Assembly: GCF_020085105.1 (NCBI RefSeq)
Contig: NC_058062.1
Span: 906,001-970,000 of the forward strand
Length of the DNA stretch: 64,000 nt
From: Siniperca chuatsi
Lineage: Eukaryota > Chordata > Actinopteri > Centrarchiformes > Sinipercidae
Direction: 5' to 3'
Numbering within the stretch: the stretch's first letter is position 1; every line of letters starts with the position of its first letter. Made by a program: the position numbers and the translations under genes. The notes under the pieces were generated by a model. It was not told the DNA's origin. It did not search any database and was given only the letters and a program-made list of their open reading frames with translations. Shown here piece by piece: positions 45,421 through 56,405 of the stretch.

Positions 45421-46209
45421 CGGCGGCTGTTTGACTGTTGACACGTAACACAGAGACAACTTCTGTAACCGACACAGACCCCCGCGCCCTCCCGCCGCCT
45501 CTGGCTCTGCGGTCTTACAGATGTTTAAGGCCACACTATAGTCAACATGAACCAGTTCACGCGTCAGTTCAGGACAAAGTCTGCCGTGTGTTGCCAGGCA
45601 GCTGTTCGATCAGATTGATCACATGTGGGATAAAGTAGTCCAGACCAGCTGCGTTGGTGATGCGCTCCTCTGCACGCGTAAACTTTCAGATGGACTTTAT
45701 AACAACAGGTGTGTGTTGCCTCTCACCTGTTGTCTGTCTGTCTGCTCTGCGCTGACACACGCACACCTTTACCTGATTGGCTGCTGCCGGACAGCCTGTG
45801 CATATTCAGGGGAGGTCAGAGGAGTCAGAAGGCTGAAGTGGCGGACTTCGGATCAGTACTACACGCTGACGTCTCCGGAGACGTCTCCTGCTCTGAGCTG
45901 TGATCGTGAGAGGTCGCTGCGTCTCAATCGTGTTTCATGCAGGCCGAGGTGGACGAAACGCGCTACGGTAAAGAAACGATCGGCTTTATTTCGGTCGATG
46001 CGATCCGTTAAGTTTCGGCCGGTCCGGCCCTGATGCGATCACCGGGATCGGCTCGGGTTACTCGGAGGTTTTGCGGCCTATTTTTAATTTTAAAGCTGAT
46101 CAAAATCTCCCGTTAGTCTAAAAGTGTGTTCATGGCCAGACTAACGGGGCCCAGACCCCCCGAACCCGAACCCGACTGATCTCCCCCCCCCTTTCTCTCC
46201 CTCTGCAGG
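45421..46209. other. 5' intron of eight-finger gene
   Basis: Non-coding between the presumed leader exon and the acceptor CCCTCTGCAG at 46209. Frames at 45623-46033 have no motif. Confidence 0.45.
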
Positions 46210-46917
46210 CTGGTCCCAGTCAGCTGTGGGTGGTGACACCAGCGGGACGTCTCGGTTGTTGGATTCCCGGAGGAGACGCTCAGGGACACGCCCCCTACCT
46301 CGCAGCCCCTCCTCTCTCAGGACAGGTAGATTTCTTCAGAGGGAGGGACGAAGGACCGGAGGACGAGGAGGAGGAGGAGGAGGAGGAGGAGGAGGAGGAG
46401 GAAGGTGGACTTTTATAACCTCAGATACTTAAGGTGTTGAAGCGGAGTGAGGTGAGGAGGGTTAGCGCCGCCCCTCACCATGACAGACTTAGAGACTGAG
46501 TGTTTGAGCCTCGGCCTGCCCCCCGAGTGCGGCTCCCCTCCCCCGCCTCTGGACCCCTCCCTGCAGGTGGACTCGGCCCAGACTCTGGCCCTCCTCTCCT
46601 CCGACTGCCCCACGGCCACGCTCAGCTCGCTGGCGGCGGAGATCGCAGAGCCGCTGGTGATGCTGCCGTGCGTGAAGAGCGAGCCGGAGGACGGGGACCT
46701 GGAGCCCATCCGGACCGTGGACCTGTCGGAGATCCAGCCGCTGTCCACCGCCGAGCTGGGCCAGGACCAGATCAAGATGGAGATCAGCGGCCTCGACTAC
46801 ATCAAGTCCGAGCATCACGGCAACCACCACCTGGGCCACTTCCACCACGCCGACGTCGCAGAGCTGGACTACAAGTCGCACTACGAGCCCAGCTCCGTGT
46901 TCGACTACATCTCACAG
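46210..46917 (+). CDS. Eight-finger gene, exon 2
   Basis: Acceptor CTCTGCAG and donor TCACAG/GTAACG. The first 270 nt are untranslated and contain a (GGA)n run (46363-46401) that opens artefactual Glu and Gly frames. Coding residues 1-146 run from [16 protein letters not shown] to VFDYISQ, with the repeated Y-I-K-S-[ED]-H-H style motif shared with the start of the next exon. Confidence 0.85.
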
Positions 46918-49054
46918 GTAACGATGGACCCCTGTCACACCTGGTCACACCCGGTCACACCTGGTCACACCCGGTCACACCCGGTCACACCCGGTCACAC
47001 CTGGTCACACCCGGTCACCGGCGGCCAGACGGGTTTCTTTTGATGACACTTCTGACTCAAAGGTCAAAGGTCACCGTGACCTCAAAATGACCTTACCCAA
47101 GCATTGATGCGGTAACTATGACAACGTCTCACACAGATGTTTACTGGGATACAGCGATGACGTGTTTGTAGCGTCGCCGTCCTGCGAGAACCACGTATCA
47201 GAGAAACAGCCTGTTTCCAGCTGATCCGAGGGGGGGTTAAAGAGTTTATTCAGCTTCAGGAGGAGGAGGAGTTTCTCAGCACATGAAGGAAACTCTTCAT
47301 CCTTCAGCTCGTCACAAACACCTGGAGATACGAGGTTTCCACCGGACAGGAAGGGGATGAAACGCTGTGATCTGTAAAGTAACTGAAGCCGTCAGACAAA
47401 CGTAGGGAAGGAAAAAGTCCAATATTTCCTCTGAGATGGAGGAGAGTGGAAGTATATAGTTGCATACAATGGAAATACTGCAGTAAAGTACAAGTACCTC
47501 GATTCTGTACTTAGTACAGTACTTCAGTAAGTGTTCTGTGGGAACCTGAGAGACGTGTTTGAGGGAGTAAAGAGATTTTCAGTGGTTTTGAGCTTCTGAG
47601 CTGTCGGACTGGATGGCTTCAGGTTCAGCGAACGGTTTTTGCTTTGAATTCTCATGTTGCCCAAATTCCGGCCGACCCGTTTCTCTGTCGAAGCCACAAA
47701 CGGGCTCCGGTGTCGGGAAACGGGCGGCTGTTTAACGCTTTCTGATCCGACGGTGCGTGTGTGGATCCGGTCGGTGATCTCGCTGCTTGTCCGAGCTGTG
47801 AGTCAGCAGTATTACAAACACCGGCTAGCGAGTGTGGGAGGAAGTGGCGGTTTGGTCTTCACGGGCGAAGTGTTTGGTGTAACTGTGTTCTGCTCTGTGA
47901 AGGAGCGACTGAGTATTTAAAGCAGGTCTGTGATTGAAGCTGCGTGTGTGTGCTTGTTGCAGGTGACGGACACTCTGGAGTACATCAAGTCGGACCACCA
48001 CGTGGACCTGCAGTGTTACTACACCACAGAGTCCAGCACCATGTCCACCCACCTGCAGCACAACGGCCTGGAGTCCATCCACATGGCGGAGCTCCGCACC
48101 GAGCTCAACAAGCTGCGGCCCGACGCCCTGCTGATGGACGGCATGGGCAAACTGGACCCTGAGTTTGGAGGGGGGGGGCTGTACGAGCTGCAGCCGGCCG
48201 AGCAGGGGAAGACGGCGGCGGAGGTGGCGGCGGCGGTGACCGGGCAGGGAGGGGGCCCGGTCATCTCGACCAAAACCCAGAGCCCGACTGTGAGGAAACC
48301 TCGTAACATGCAGGGGGAGAAACCTTTCTCCTGCACGCAGTGCGGGAAGAACTTCAGCACGCTGGGAAACCTGAAAACCCACCAGCGCATCCACACCGGG
48401 GAGCGGCCGTACACCTGCTCGCAGTGCGGCAAGAGCTTCGGCCAGGCGGGGAACCTCAAACGACACCAGCTGATCCACACGGGCCAGAAGCCGTACGTGT
48501 GCGCCCACTGCCCCAAAGGCTTCACCAAGGCCGACGACCTGCGATCGCACCAGCGGCTGCACACCGGCGAGCGGCCCTTCATCTGCCTCACCTGCGGGAA
48601 GAGCTTCGGCCAGTCCAAGGAGCTGAAGGCTCACCAGCTGAGCCACACGGGCGAGAGGCCGTTCTGCTGCCAGCACTGCGGCAAGAGCTTCAGCAAGGAG
48701 ACCAGCTACCGCAACCACGTGCAGATCCACACGGGCGAGAAACCCTTCACCTGCTCGCAGTGCGGCAAGACTTTCAGCAACTCGGGCGTGTTAAAAACCC
48801 ACGAGAAGATCCACTCGGGCGAGCGGCCGTTCGGCTGCACGCAGTGCGGGAAGAGCTTCGGCCGCCTCGGCCACCTGAAGGCTCACCAGCAGATCCACAC
48901 GGGGGAGCGGCCGTACGCCTGCCCCCACTGCGCCAAGACTTTCAGCCAGTCGGGTCACCTCAAAGCACACGAGCAGATCCACAAGCGGGAGCGGGTGGAC
49001 ACGGCCAGCACCAGCAGCAACGGCAGCAGCAGCCTGGGCAGCGACAGTAGCTAA
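46480..49054 (+). CDS. Eight-finger C2H2 zinc-finger protein
   Basis: Coding parts 46480-46917 and 47963-49054 join in phase 0 to give 509 residues and a TAA stop. The start ATG has a good context (CTCACCATGA), and no ATG lies between the acceptor at 46209 and it. Residues 1-260 are acidic and carry lysine motifs of the SUMO-acceptor form ([16 protein letters not shown]). [16 protein letters not shown] (185-200) is a segment I recall from many fish zinc-finger proteins. Eight C2H2 fingers of 28-residue period occupy about 270-488, joined mostly by TGERP/TGEKP (one TGQKP, one SGERP). A Ser-rich tail ends the protein. It is probably a sequence-specific nuclear regulator; targets unknown. It is convergent with the keratin gene. 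Confidence 0.9.
46934..47019 (+). repeat. 10-bp tandem repeat beside the splice donor
   Basis: Eight full units of GTCACACC[TC]G plus a partial one start 16 bases inside the intron. The units are perfect apart from the T/C alternation. Confidence 0.93.
47140..47540 (-). repeat. Young dispersed DNA element, intronic copy
   Basis: Reverse complement of 34835-35250 with only a few differences, for example over AACACCTGGAGATACGAGGT and ATGAAACGCTGTGATCTGTA. It lies in the intron of the eight-finger gene. Confidence 0.85.
47963..49054 (+). CDS. Eight-finger gene, last exon
   Basis: Acceptor GCTTGTTGCAG, then residues 147-509. It opens [17 protein letters not shown], and all eight fingers are in this one exon, as usual for C2H2 genes. 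Every finger keeps both Cys and both His. Third codon positions are rich in G and C, unlike the flanking intron. Confidence 0.93.
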   Translation: MTDTLEYIKSDHHVDLQCYYTTESSTMSTHLQHNGLESIHMAELRTELNKLRPDALLMDGMGKLDPEFGGGGLYELQPAEQGKTAAEVAAAVTGQGGGPVISTKTQSPTVRKPRNMQGEKPFSCTQCGKNFSTLGNLKTHQRIHTGERPYTCSQCGKSFGQAGNLKRHQLIHTGQKPYVCAHCPKGFTKADDLRSHQRLHTGERPFICLTCGKSFGQSKELKAHQLSHTGERPFCCQHCGKSFSKETSYRNHVQIHTGEKPFTCSQCGKTFSNSGVLKTHEKIHSGERPFGCTQCGKSFGRLGHLKAHQQIHTGERPYACPHCAKTFSQSGHLKAHEQIHKRERVDTASTSSNGSSSLGSDSS

Positions 49055-50573
49055 GATGAACTCCACACCCTTTAACCTCTCGGAAAAACAAAGTATTATT
49101 CCTCTTTTTTATAAATACTATATATAAAGTTTTTTCCTTATGAATTTTTCTTACATTTTCATACCTTTTGTGCTCTTTTGCATTATATATATGTGGGCAG
49201 GTGGACTCCGACTGATTTGCTCTTATGCAAGTGTCTGTGTGTGTGTGTACATGTTGTGTACTGTGTGTCTGTGGGTGGGTGTGAAACTGAGGGACTTGTA
49301 GATAATCTTTGAACTGGTCTCGAGTCTCTCCGGAGGACCAAGTCCCAGTACTTATTTTGGAGTACTTACTGATACACAAGCACAGCGACAACGTTTGAGT
49401 ACTTCATTTAGTTTTTTACTGAACCAGACCAGCAGCTCCCGGTGAGCCAGAGCCCCGTTCACCGCTAACCGCCGGCCTCTCGCCGCGTTTCACCAGCAGC
49501 GTTTCCTGAAGTCCTGCAGAGCGAGGACGCGTGCACGTGGGCTCGGAGACCCTCTAGAGTCAAGAGGCGTAGGGAACTAGGTCTGTAAGCAGTATTAATA
49601 CAACAGGAATGTTTTAAACTTCACATCGAAACGGTTTCTCTTCTCTGATTTCCGTTTACACTTCGTCACAAATCTGAGCAGAACCCGTCTGTTTTCTCAG
49701 CTGCAGGTCGACCCTCCAGTGCAGACGGGGGGGGGGTCCTTTAGATTTGTGGGTTTCTTTTCTCGACCCAGAAACATTTTACATCTTGTCTCTGGTGGAC
49801 AAACTGCTTCCGACTTCTCAGCCGCCGTAAGCGCCGCCTCTGTATCTGCCCGTCTGTCTGACAACAACACCAGAAGAAGAACTCAAACTCGGCACTTCAG
49901 TTGCATCAGAGCCGGTTCAGCTAGCGTTAGCTAGCCAATAACAACAGCCAGCAGTGACGGTCCTTCAGATATTGCAGGAGCCGTTCTCTATCAGGCCAGA
50001 TTAAAAAGGAAAAGCGGCAGTAAGCAAAGATCGTCCCTTTGACAGGACAGCTGAAGCAGGTTGTGAATCGGCTCGTTGCTATGGAAACGCTGTTTCTCTC
50101 CAGGCGTGGAGTCGGCGCCGTGGTGAACGGGGCCGCGGCTCAGCAGCCAGCCGCGTGTCGGTCCTCGCTGCCAGTTTACTAGTATTTAACTTCCAGGTGT
50201 GGGTACTAGCAGGTGTACGCTCTGTTACTGTATTAAAGATCTGATATCGTTTTTATATTTTTTATTGACCAGTATTGATTGATCAGATCACAGTGATGTT
50301 TTTGTTGATAATCTGCTGATGACATTCCTTGAAATCACTCAGTATCGTCCCCCCGTCCAGATCGCTCACTGTGTACAAATCTTATATTATGTCATTCCTA
50401 AAAAAATGAAAATGAAAAAAACAGCAGACAAAAAGACAAAAGTGATGCAGCATCTTGTACTGGAAAAAGAATTATTAAAGAAACTAATGGCACGTCCCGC
50501 TGCTGTTTCAGCTTTCTTTGTGGCCTTTTGATTTGTTTTGGGGGTTTTAGACGGGGATCCTGCTTTTATTAAA
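49055..50573 (+). other. Probable 3' UTR of eight-finger gene
   Basis: An AT-rich start is followed by unique sequence. ATTAAA at 50568-50573 is a plausible poly(A) signal. The open frame at 49719-49934 has no motif. Confidence 0.4.
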
Positions 50574-51014
50574 GTCTGACACTGACGTCACCGAGTTGAA
50601 GCAGATCGCCAAAGAAATCACAGAATTGTGTTTAAAGTTACAGACTGTTTGCAGACCCCGATTGATTAATGTGCTACTCATTGCTTTTACTGTGCGTGCA
50701 GATGATTGGCTCATGTTTTGATCATGTGACAACAACTGATTCAACTCCACGCACTGACGAAGGCCGTGAGATGTGGTTGAAAGCTCTGGGGAAAAAGCTC
50801 GTAAGTGACCCTGCTTTACAACTTATTCATCCAGAAACACGAGGAGCAACTCCGGAGCTTTCAGCCGCATCTCGAGGCCTTCCTCGGCGGACGGAGTCGC
50901 TCGGTTGTCATTGAGTCTGCTGAGAAGACCATGAGATGTGGTTGAAAGCCTTGGAGACATGTAAGTTGGAATTATTTCTTCAGACACATTCAGACACGTT
51001 TGGTTTGTTAGAGT
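50574..51014. other. Gap between convergent genes
   Basis: It contains two spaced copies of GAGATGTGGTTGAAAGC (50768 and 50933), probably fragments of a dispersed repeat. No gene. Confidence 0.45.
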
Positions 51015-51020
51015 TTTATT
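51015..51020 (-). terminator. Keratin poly(A) signal
   Basis: AATAAA on the minus strand, 226 nt past the keratin stop codon. It is the first canonical signal downstream. Confidence 0.65.
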
Positions 51021-51245
51021 CCCTGAAGCTACAGACAGAAGGTTTGTTGGCTCAGCAGTAAAGTTTTCAAGTCCGCCATCTTTCCACCGATCGGGGTTTC
51101 AGCTGCAGCAGAAAACAAGCGAGAGGTGACGAAGAGCAGAAAACGCTCTTCATCGTGTTCCTGATCTCCGGTTCAGCATCAGGACGGCGGCAGGCTGAGC
51201 CCCGGCTCCGCCCCGGGGCCGGGGCCGACGGGCGCGTGGTGGGGC

Positions 51246-51333
51246 TCAGGCCTCCTCCACCTCCTCGATGAACTCTTTGACTTCTGGGGTGCAGGAGGGG
51301 AAGGAGCAGACGGCGATGGAGATGGCTGAAGAT
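51246..51333 (-). CDS. Keratin last exon: short tail
   Basis: 88 nt, [20 protein letters not shown] to FIEEVEEA and TGA. The tail is non-repetitive and acidic at its end, unlike Gly-rich epidermal tails. Confidence 0.9.
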
Positions 51334-54300
51334 CTGAGAGAGATGTTACAGGAAGTTAGAGAAACACCCGAAACGCTCTGATGTCATTTAATGTTTGAGA
51401 AACCAGTTCGTGTCTCAGCCCGGACTCAACAGTCTCAGATGTTCTCTGAGCGTTCCCATCGCCGGTTTCTCAGCAGAATTTTAATTTAAAAAAACAGGAA
51501 ACAACAGAAATTCAACACGAAAGTCTGAACGTGTTAAAAGGCGTTTCCTGTCCGAGGCGTGGACGCTGTCTGGAGTGACACGTTTCATCCTACCTTTAGA
51601 AGTAAAAGCCTTTTATCAACTTAATTTGAAGTTTTAAATACGAATATCCTGGAGCTGCAGAGGCGTCCAAACCCGTTCTTTTAATTACGACATGCGAAAC
51701 AGTTTGAAATGTCAGCGGACGCTGTATTTGCTGGCTGGCGCTGCAGAAAGTGTTTCCCCTTGTAGGGAAGTGAACCGACCGGGCCCTAACCCTAACCCAG
51801 GCCGTGTAGCTGGTGGATCGGGTCGGAGAATACCAGACACTCAGTCTACGATGTAAAGTATATTTAGGTAAATATGATGTTTACGCTGTGTGTTCACACG
51901 TAAAGCCGGCACTTCTCTGCGTTTTGAATTCGACTCCAAACCGCAGCTGTCAGGGTTTCTACCTGCTGTCTGAGAGTTACTGAGTCCGGCTGAGGCAGGA
52001 CGGGTTTTACTCCCAGTTTAACTGCTTACCCGACTCCCTCTCCGTCCAGCAGCCTCCTGTACTCTGCGATCTCCATCTCCAGTCTGGTCTTGATGTCCAG
52101 CAGCATCTGGTACTCCTGCCCCTGTCTCTCCAGGTCGGCCCTCAGCTGCACCAGCTGCTCCTCCATGCTGCTCACCTGCACAGTCACACAGGTAGACTCT
52201 GTCAGCGCCGACGCTGAAGGCAGCTAGCGGACTTCAGCGTGACCCCGGCGCTCTGAGCTGCTCACCTGCATCTGGTATCCGTTCAGCTGCATGCCGTAGC
52301 GGTTCTGGGTTTCGGCCAGTGTGGCTTCAAGAGACGCTTTCTACGGGAAGACGAGTCGAGTTAGAGGACAGAACCTGGACCGCTGCATGTGAGCAATAAT
52401 ACACGATTCACTGATTCATTGATACACGGTTCATGCCATTTTTCTGCTCAGATGAAACTTGTTTTAAAGACGGAGCAAAGCTGCCGGCCGTCAAGAAAAA
52501 TAATACACTTCACTAAAATGAAGCATTCATCTAAGTTTTCTATGTAAAATCACAAAATATAAAACACAACTATTTAAAAATGTCACCCATCAAGTTAGCA
52601 TGAGTGTCCGTCAGCGCTGTGCCCCCACCATGCTGAGCTGGGACTGCAGCTCGATCTCCAGAGCCTGCAGCTGGCTCTTCACCTCCTTCACCTCCGAGGT
52701 CGTCGATTTCAGCGTCATCTCTGTGGTCGCCACCTCCTGCATGATCGTCTCCGACTGGCAGGAGAAGAAAATACATGAATACAAAACACACGAAGCAGAA
52801 CTCACGGGTCCGTTCTTCACACAGGTTTCTGCCCCACCTTGGTCTGGTACCAGCTCTCCAGCTCTTTGCGGCTCTTGGCGGCGATGGCCTCGTAGTGCTC
52901 TCTGATTTCCTCCATGACCTTGTTGAGGTCGACCTGTGGCGCGGCGTCCACCTCCACGTTCACCTGCCCGCTCATCTGGCCTCGCATGGACATCAGGTCC
53001 TGCAGGAGGAGGGAGGCGACACGAGAGGACCTTCAGCATCAGAGCGCACCACCTGAAACCGCTTCACACCTGAAGGACTAATATTACAGCTTTATAACGA
53101 TAAACTGGAGGCTGAACGAACTTCTGCACTTCAGTTGAAATGCACAACTCTTCATTTCTGCATCTGAAACATTCAAGTTACTGAAACGAGGAAAGTCGAA
53201 GCTCTCAGGTGTTGAACGATGGCCCTGCGAGGGGAAAACATGGCCAGGTGTGCTTACCTCCTCGTGGTTCTTCTTCATGGACGCCAGCTCGTCCTTCAGG
53301 CTTTCGATCTGCATGCTCAGGTCGGTCTTGGCCGCGCCCAGTTCTCCCAGCAGCCTCTTCAGCCCGGCGATGTCGGCCTCCACCGACTGACGCATCGACA
53401 GCTCGTTCTCGAACCTGCGCAGAGTTTATTACGGCATCAGGGTCAGGGTCAGCCAGCCTACAAGCATGTCATAACTTTAGTTACGTAGCACCGTCCTAGA
53501 CCGGTTTCAACAGAGCGAACAGTAAAAATGCTACAATAATTAAATCAAAGACAGTAACAGTAAAACAGCGAGGAGCAAAGAACCAAAGCAGGATAAAACA
53601 GTTGGTCAAAGGTTTAAAGAGACTTTATTTCTGAACATCATTTTTCAAACTCTCACTGACCCTAATTACAGTCAGCTGACTGATTATTTAAACGTTTGCA
53701 GGGGAACTTCCTGTGTTTTCTGGTCAGACAGTAAGTCCACCTGCTGCATTTTCCACAGCAGCCAGCAGAGGGAGTGATGCAGCTGAGAATAGAAAACCCC
53801 CACCTGGTTTCCACCTGCCACCGACAGCTCAGAGTCTGTGCTCATCTTGCAGGAGAGAGAGAGAGTTACTGACTTGACTCTGAAGTCGTCCTGAGCCAGC
53901 TGGGCGTTGTCGATGCTCAGCAGGACCGTCCCTTTGAGGAGGATGGCGTCCTGGATCTGAACACACACATTATAACGGAGACGTTACTCCAGCACATCAG
54001 TCCTGCGTCTGCGGCAGCGCGAGGACGGAAGAGGGCTCCCTTCTTCCAGAAGGTGACAAAACGTGAAACACGTCAAACTAAAGTTTTCTGTCAGCACAAC
54101 TTACAGACCGTGTGACTCCGGGGGGGACGGGGGGGGCTCCTCCCTACTTATTGTAAGCTGATCTTAGATCAGACACATGGCTCCGCCCAGCTTCATATAC
54201 ACAACATGAATAAACTGCGCAGGTGAGTTTACTGTAAATATGCAACATATTAAAGTATAACAGAAAACAATAGGAGGAAATGAAGGAGGTGATTTAATAA

Positions 54301-55374
54301 ACTACAGAAAAGGTTCGTTTGTGTTTCTGTTACAAATCCCAAACAGATACTGAGTGAAAAGCCTTTCCTGTTGCAGCAACACTTTTCACCTGGATCAGGT
54401 GTGGTCGACCTATTTTTAGCTGATTAACTGATCATCAAACTGCTGCTCGTTAATTTTCTGTCTCAACTAATCGATGAATCAACTAATTGCCTTTTTGACA
54501 GGCAGACGTTGGGAAATTTAAAATGAAATCAGAGCTGCTCTCGCAGCCGGCTGTCACCTGGATCGCTTACACACAGGTGTGGTCGACCTGTTGTTCCAGA
54601 GACATCCATCCGATCACTTCTCACCGCCTCAAATTACACAACTTTGTCCGCTGCATTCCTGCAGTCATCGTCGCTATTTATTGATGACAGCTCACTAATC
54701 ATCTCATCATCTCGTTATTTCAACAAGAAGACTTTATTGCGGTCCTGACCACATTTCGACTTCCTGTTATTTCCTCCTTTCTCTATAAAAAGGAGAAGAC
54801 CACCAGCAGGACCAGAGCTAAAACGACCACACTGAACACCATTTCCCATGCTGCCCCTCTTCCTCACCTTGTCCTGCAGCTCTGCGATGGTGGTGAAGTA
54901 GGCGCTGTAGTCCCTGGTGGAGGGGCCGACCTTGCTCTCCACAAACTGCCTGATCTTCAGCTCCAGCTCGCCATTGGCCTTCTCCAGCGCAGCCACCTTG
55001 GCCAGGTAGGTGGCCAGGCGGTCGTTCAGGTTCTGCATGGTGAACTTCTCGTTGCCGATGAGGCTGTCGTCCGTGGACGCCCCTCCGCCGAAGCCGCCCC
55101 CGAAACCTGCACCACCGCCAAAACCTGCGCCTGCTCCACCGCCAAAACCTGCGCCTGCTCCACCACCGAAGCCGTAGCCCCCGCCCCCGCCGCCGGCAGA
55201 GAAGGTCCTGCTGGCCTGGGAGACCCTAACACCACCACCTCCTGCTCCTCCCGCCATGCTGAACGAGCTCATGCCTCTTCCGCCGTAGGATGCTCGGCCC
55301 ACGCCCATGCCGTAGCCGCCACCGCCGCCGCCGCCGCCCATCATGGAGCTCCGTGAAGAGAACATCATAGTCAT
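51246..55374 (-). CDS. Type I (acidic) keratin, eight exons
   Basis: The exons in reading order are 55374-54868, 53956-53874, 53414-53258, 52999-52838, 52754-52629, 52340-52266, 52175-52030 and 51333-51246, giving 447 residues. The head (1-108) is Gly/Ser-rich. The rod opens [20 protein letters not shown] (109-127), the type I coil 1A signature. It includes [40 protein letters not shown] and the closing [10 protein letters not shown] (408-417). The tail is short, with no Gly repeats. Internal exon sizes of 83, 157, 162 and 126 nt are those of type I keratins. It pairs with a type II keratin to form epithelial intermediate filaments. The sequence resembles teleost K13-like keratins; the exact orthologue is unclear. 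The usual 221-nt exon 6 is split by a small intron into 75 and 146 nt. Confidence 0.95.
52030..52175 (-). CDS. Keratin exon 6b
   Basis: 146 nt, [20 protein letters not shown] to the helix-end motif [10 protein letters not shown]. It begins GTGAGCAGC, repeating the first nine bases of the intron before it. 75 plus 146 restores exactly 221 nt. Confidence 0.92.
52176..52265 (-). other. 90-nt keratin intron with direct-repeat borders
   Basis: A GT-AG intron. TGCAGGTGAGCAGC (minus strand) occurs exactly at both ends, at 52270-52257 and 52180-52167, so each splice site lies inside a copy of the same 14-mer. Confidence 0.92.
52266..52340 (-). CDS. Keratin exon 6a
   Basis: 75 nt, 25 residues, [20 protein letters not shown] to YQMQ. 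Acceptor CCCGTAG, donor ATGCAG/GTGAGC. In other type I keratins this is the first third of a single 221-nt exon. Confidence 0.92.
52629..52754 (-). CDS. Keratin exon 5
   Basis: 126 nt, [20 protein letters not shown] to LQSQLSM, in coil 2. Donor AGCATG/GTGGGG. Confidence 0.94.
52838..52999 (-). CDS. Keratin exon 4
   Basis: 162 nt, from [18 protein letters not shown] through linker 12 to ELESWYQTK. Acceptor TCCTGCAG, donor CCAAG/GTGGGG. Confidence 0.94.
53258..53414 (-). CDS. Keratin exon 3
   Basis: 157 nt, [20 protein letters not shown] to MKKNHEE, coil 1B. Donor GAGGAG/GTAAGC. Confidence 0.94.
53874..53956 (-). CDS. Keratin exon 2
   Basis: 83 nt, [21 protein letters not shown] and so on to RVK. 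Acceptor TGTTCAG, donor TCAA/GTCAGT. The size is the type I standard. Confidence 0.93.
54868..55374 (-). CDS. Keratin exon 1: head and coil 1A
   Basis: Residues 1-169, phase 0, donor GACAAG/GTGAGG. The start is the ATG in TCATCATGACTATG; a second ATG two codons on is also possible. The head is built from [10 protein letters not shown]-type repeats (55065-55200), a length-variable region in keratins. The exon ends AELQDK. Confidence 0.93.
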
Positions 55375-55457
55375 GATGATGGAGTGAGGAGAGGAGGTGT
55401 TTGTCTTCTCCGGCTGAGGGAGGAGGAGAGGAGTGAGGAGAGACGAATCAGTTTGCT

Positions 55458-55468
55458 CCTTTTAAAGG
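55458..55468 (-). promoter_or_regulatory. Keratin TATA-like box
   Basis: CCTTTAAAAGG on the minus strand, 84 nt before the ATG, implies a leader of about 55-60 nt. It is one base longer than a CArG box, so serum-response-factor binding is not implied. Confidence 0.6.
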
Positions 55469-55544
55469 CGCTCAGGTGGGCTGAGCAGCAGGTGAGGGCG
55501 GGGTCGGCCATCCACTCCCCCCCAGAGGGCGAATGTAGCTCTGT

Positions 55545-56230
55545 GCTTTAACTCCTGTACTTGTACTTTACCTGAGTATCTTTATGCTACTGTCTGCTTC
55601 TCCTCGGCTCCATGTGTTTGTCTACCGGTGTGAAGAGTTCAGTCTCGTCTGTTTGCTGCAGCTCCGAAAATATTGCAAGAATGAGGTTAATCCCTTTCAC
55701 CGCGAGACGAGTCCTGCCTGCGTGGCCTCTCGGTTAGACGACGACTGCGCTATTTGCAGGCTTCAATTAATCAACTCCAGTTTATCCAAAACTCTGCTGC
55801 CAGGTTTGCTCACATGCCTCCCCTGTGAGATCAATGCAAGAGCTCAGAGTTCGTTTTACTTACTGTACCTCAACTCGGATCTGAAGGGGCCTGAGCTTTT
55901 GTTAGCGTGGCCCCTGAACTTCAGACATTTTTCTTAACCATATTTTGTCAGAACAGCTGATTCAACTCATATTTTTAAATCTTGTTTGAAGATTTCATCT
56001 TTATAGCATGACCCCTTTTGCAGTAATTTATTTAGTTTATGAGAAACGCTGCAGAGCTCTGTGGGACATAAACCCTCAAGCTGCCCGTCCAGCGGAGGAA
56101 ACGTGACGAAGTGCCGCCCTGTGTCCGTTGGCCTCCACACACCCCTACCGGCGAGACCACGTGTCCTCAGGATGCCTCTGTGGCTGAAAACGCTCACACA
56201 TGCTGCTTTTCAGATTTAAGATTTTCCATA
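55545..56230. other. Intergenic with a possible LINE relic
   Basis: 55640-55930 reads on the plus strand as a decayed RT end (VASRLDDDCAICRLQLINSS), resembling the SRLDY region of L2-type elements. The 55555-55580 part is a TACTTGTACTTTACCTGAGT fragment. No gene. Confidence 0.35.
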
Positions 56231-56234
56231 AAAA

Positions 56235-56405
56235 CAAAAAGATGAGCAACACTTTGCTAAGATGATTCCAGTGGTTTCAAACCGTTTCGTCTCTGATTTA
56301 TGTAAAATCAGAACACCTCCCAAGTAAAACAAGTCACCTGACGACCCCTCAGATGTATCTGGTGACCCTCGGGAGGGGCCCGACCCCCAGGTTGGGAACC
56401 ACTGG
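56235..56405 (-). repeat. Dispersed repeat, inverted partner of 31588
   Basis: Ends CCCAGGTTGGGAACCACTGG; the reverse complement matches the GGTTCCCAA start at 31590. Confidence 0.65.

Noticed and set aside
46500-47090. 196-codon plus-strand frame in another phase
   Set aside because: It overlaps the true coding exon and runs into the intron. The true frame has better start context, splice phase and family motifs.
47825-48730. 301-codon minus-strand frame
   Set aside because: It is the antisense shadow of the zinc-finger exon. The repetitive pattern mirrors the 28-residue finger period.
54715-54867. Extension of keratin exon 1 into the following open frame
   Set aside because: The type I keratin frame ends at a consensus donor at 54868. 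Beyond it the sequence has no keratin similarity, and the next exon joins in phase.
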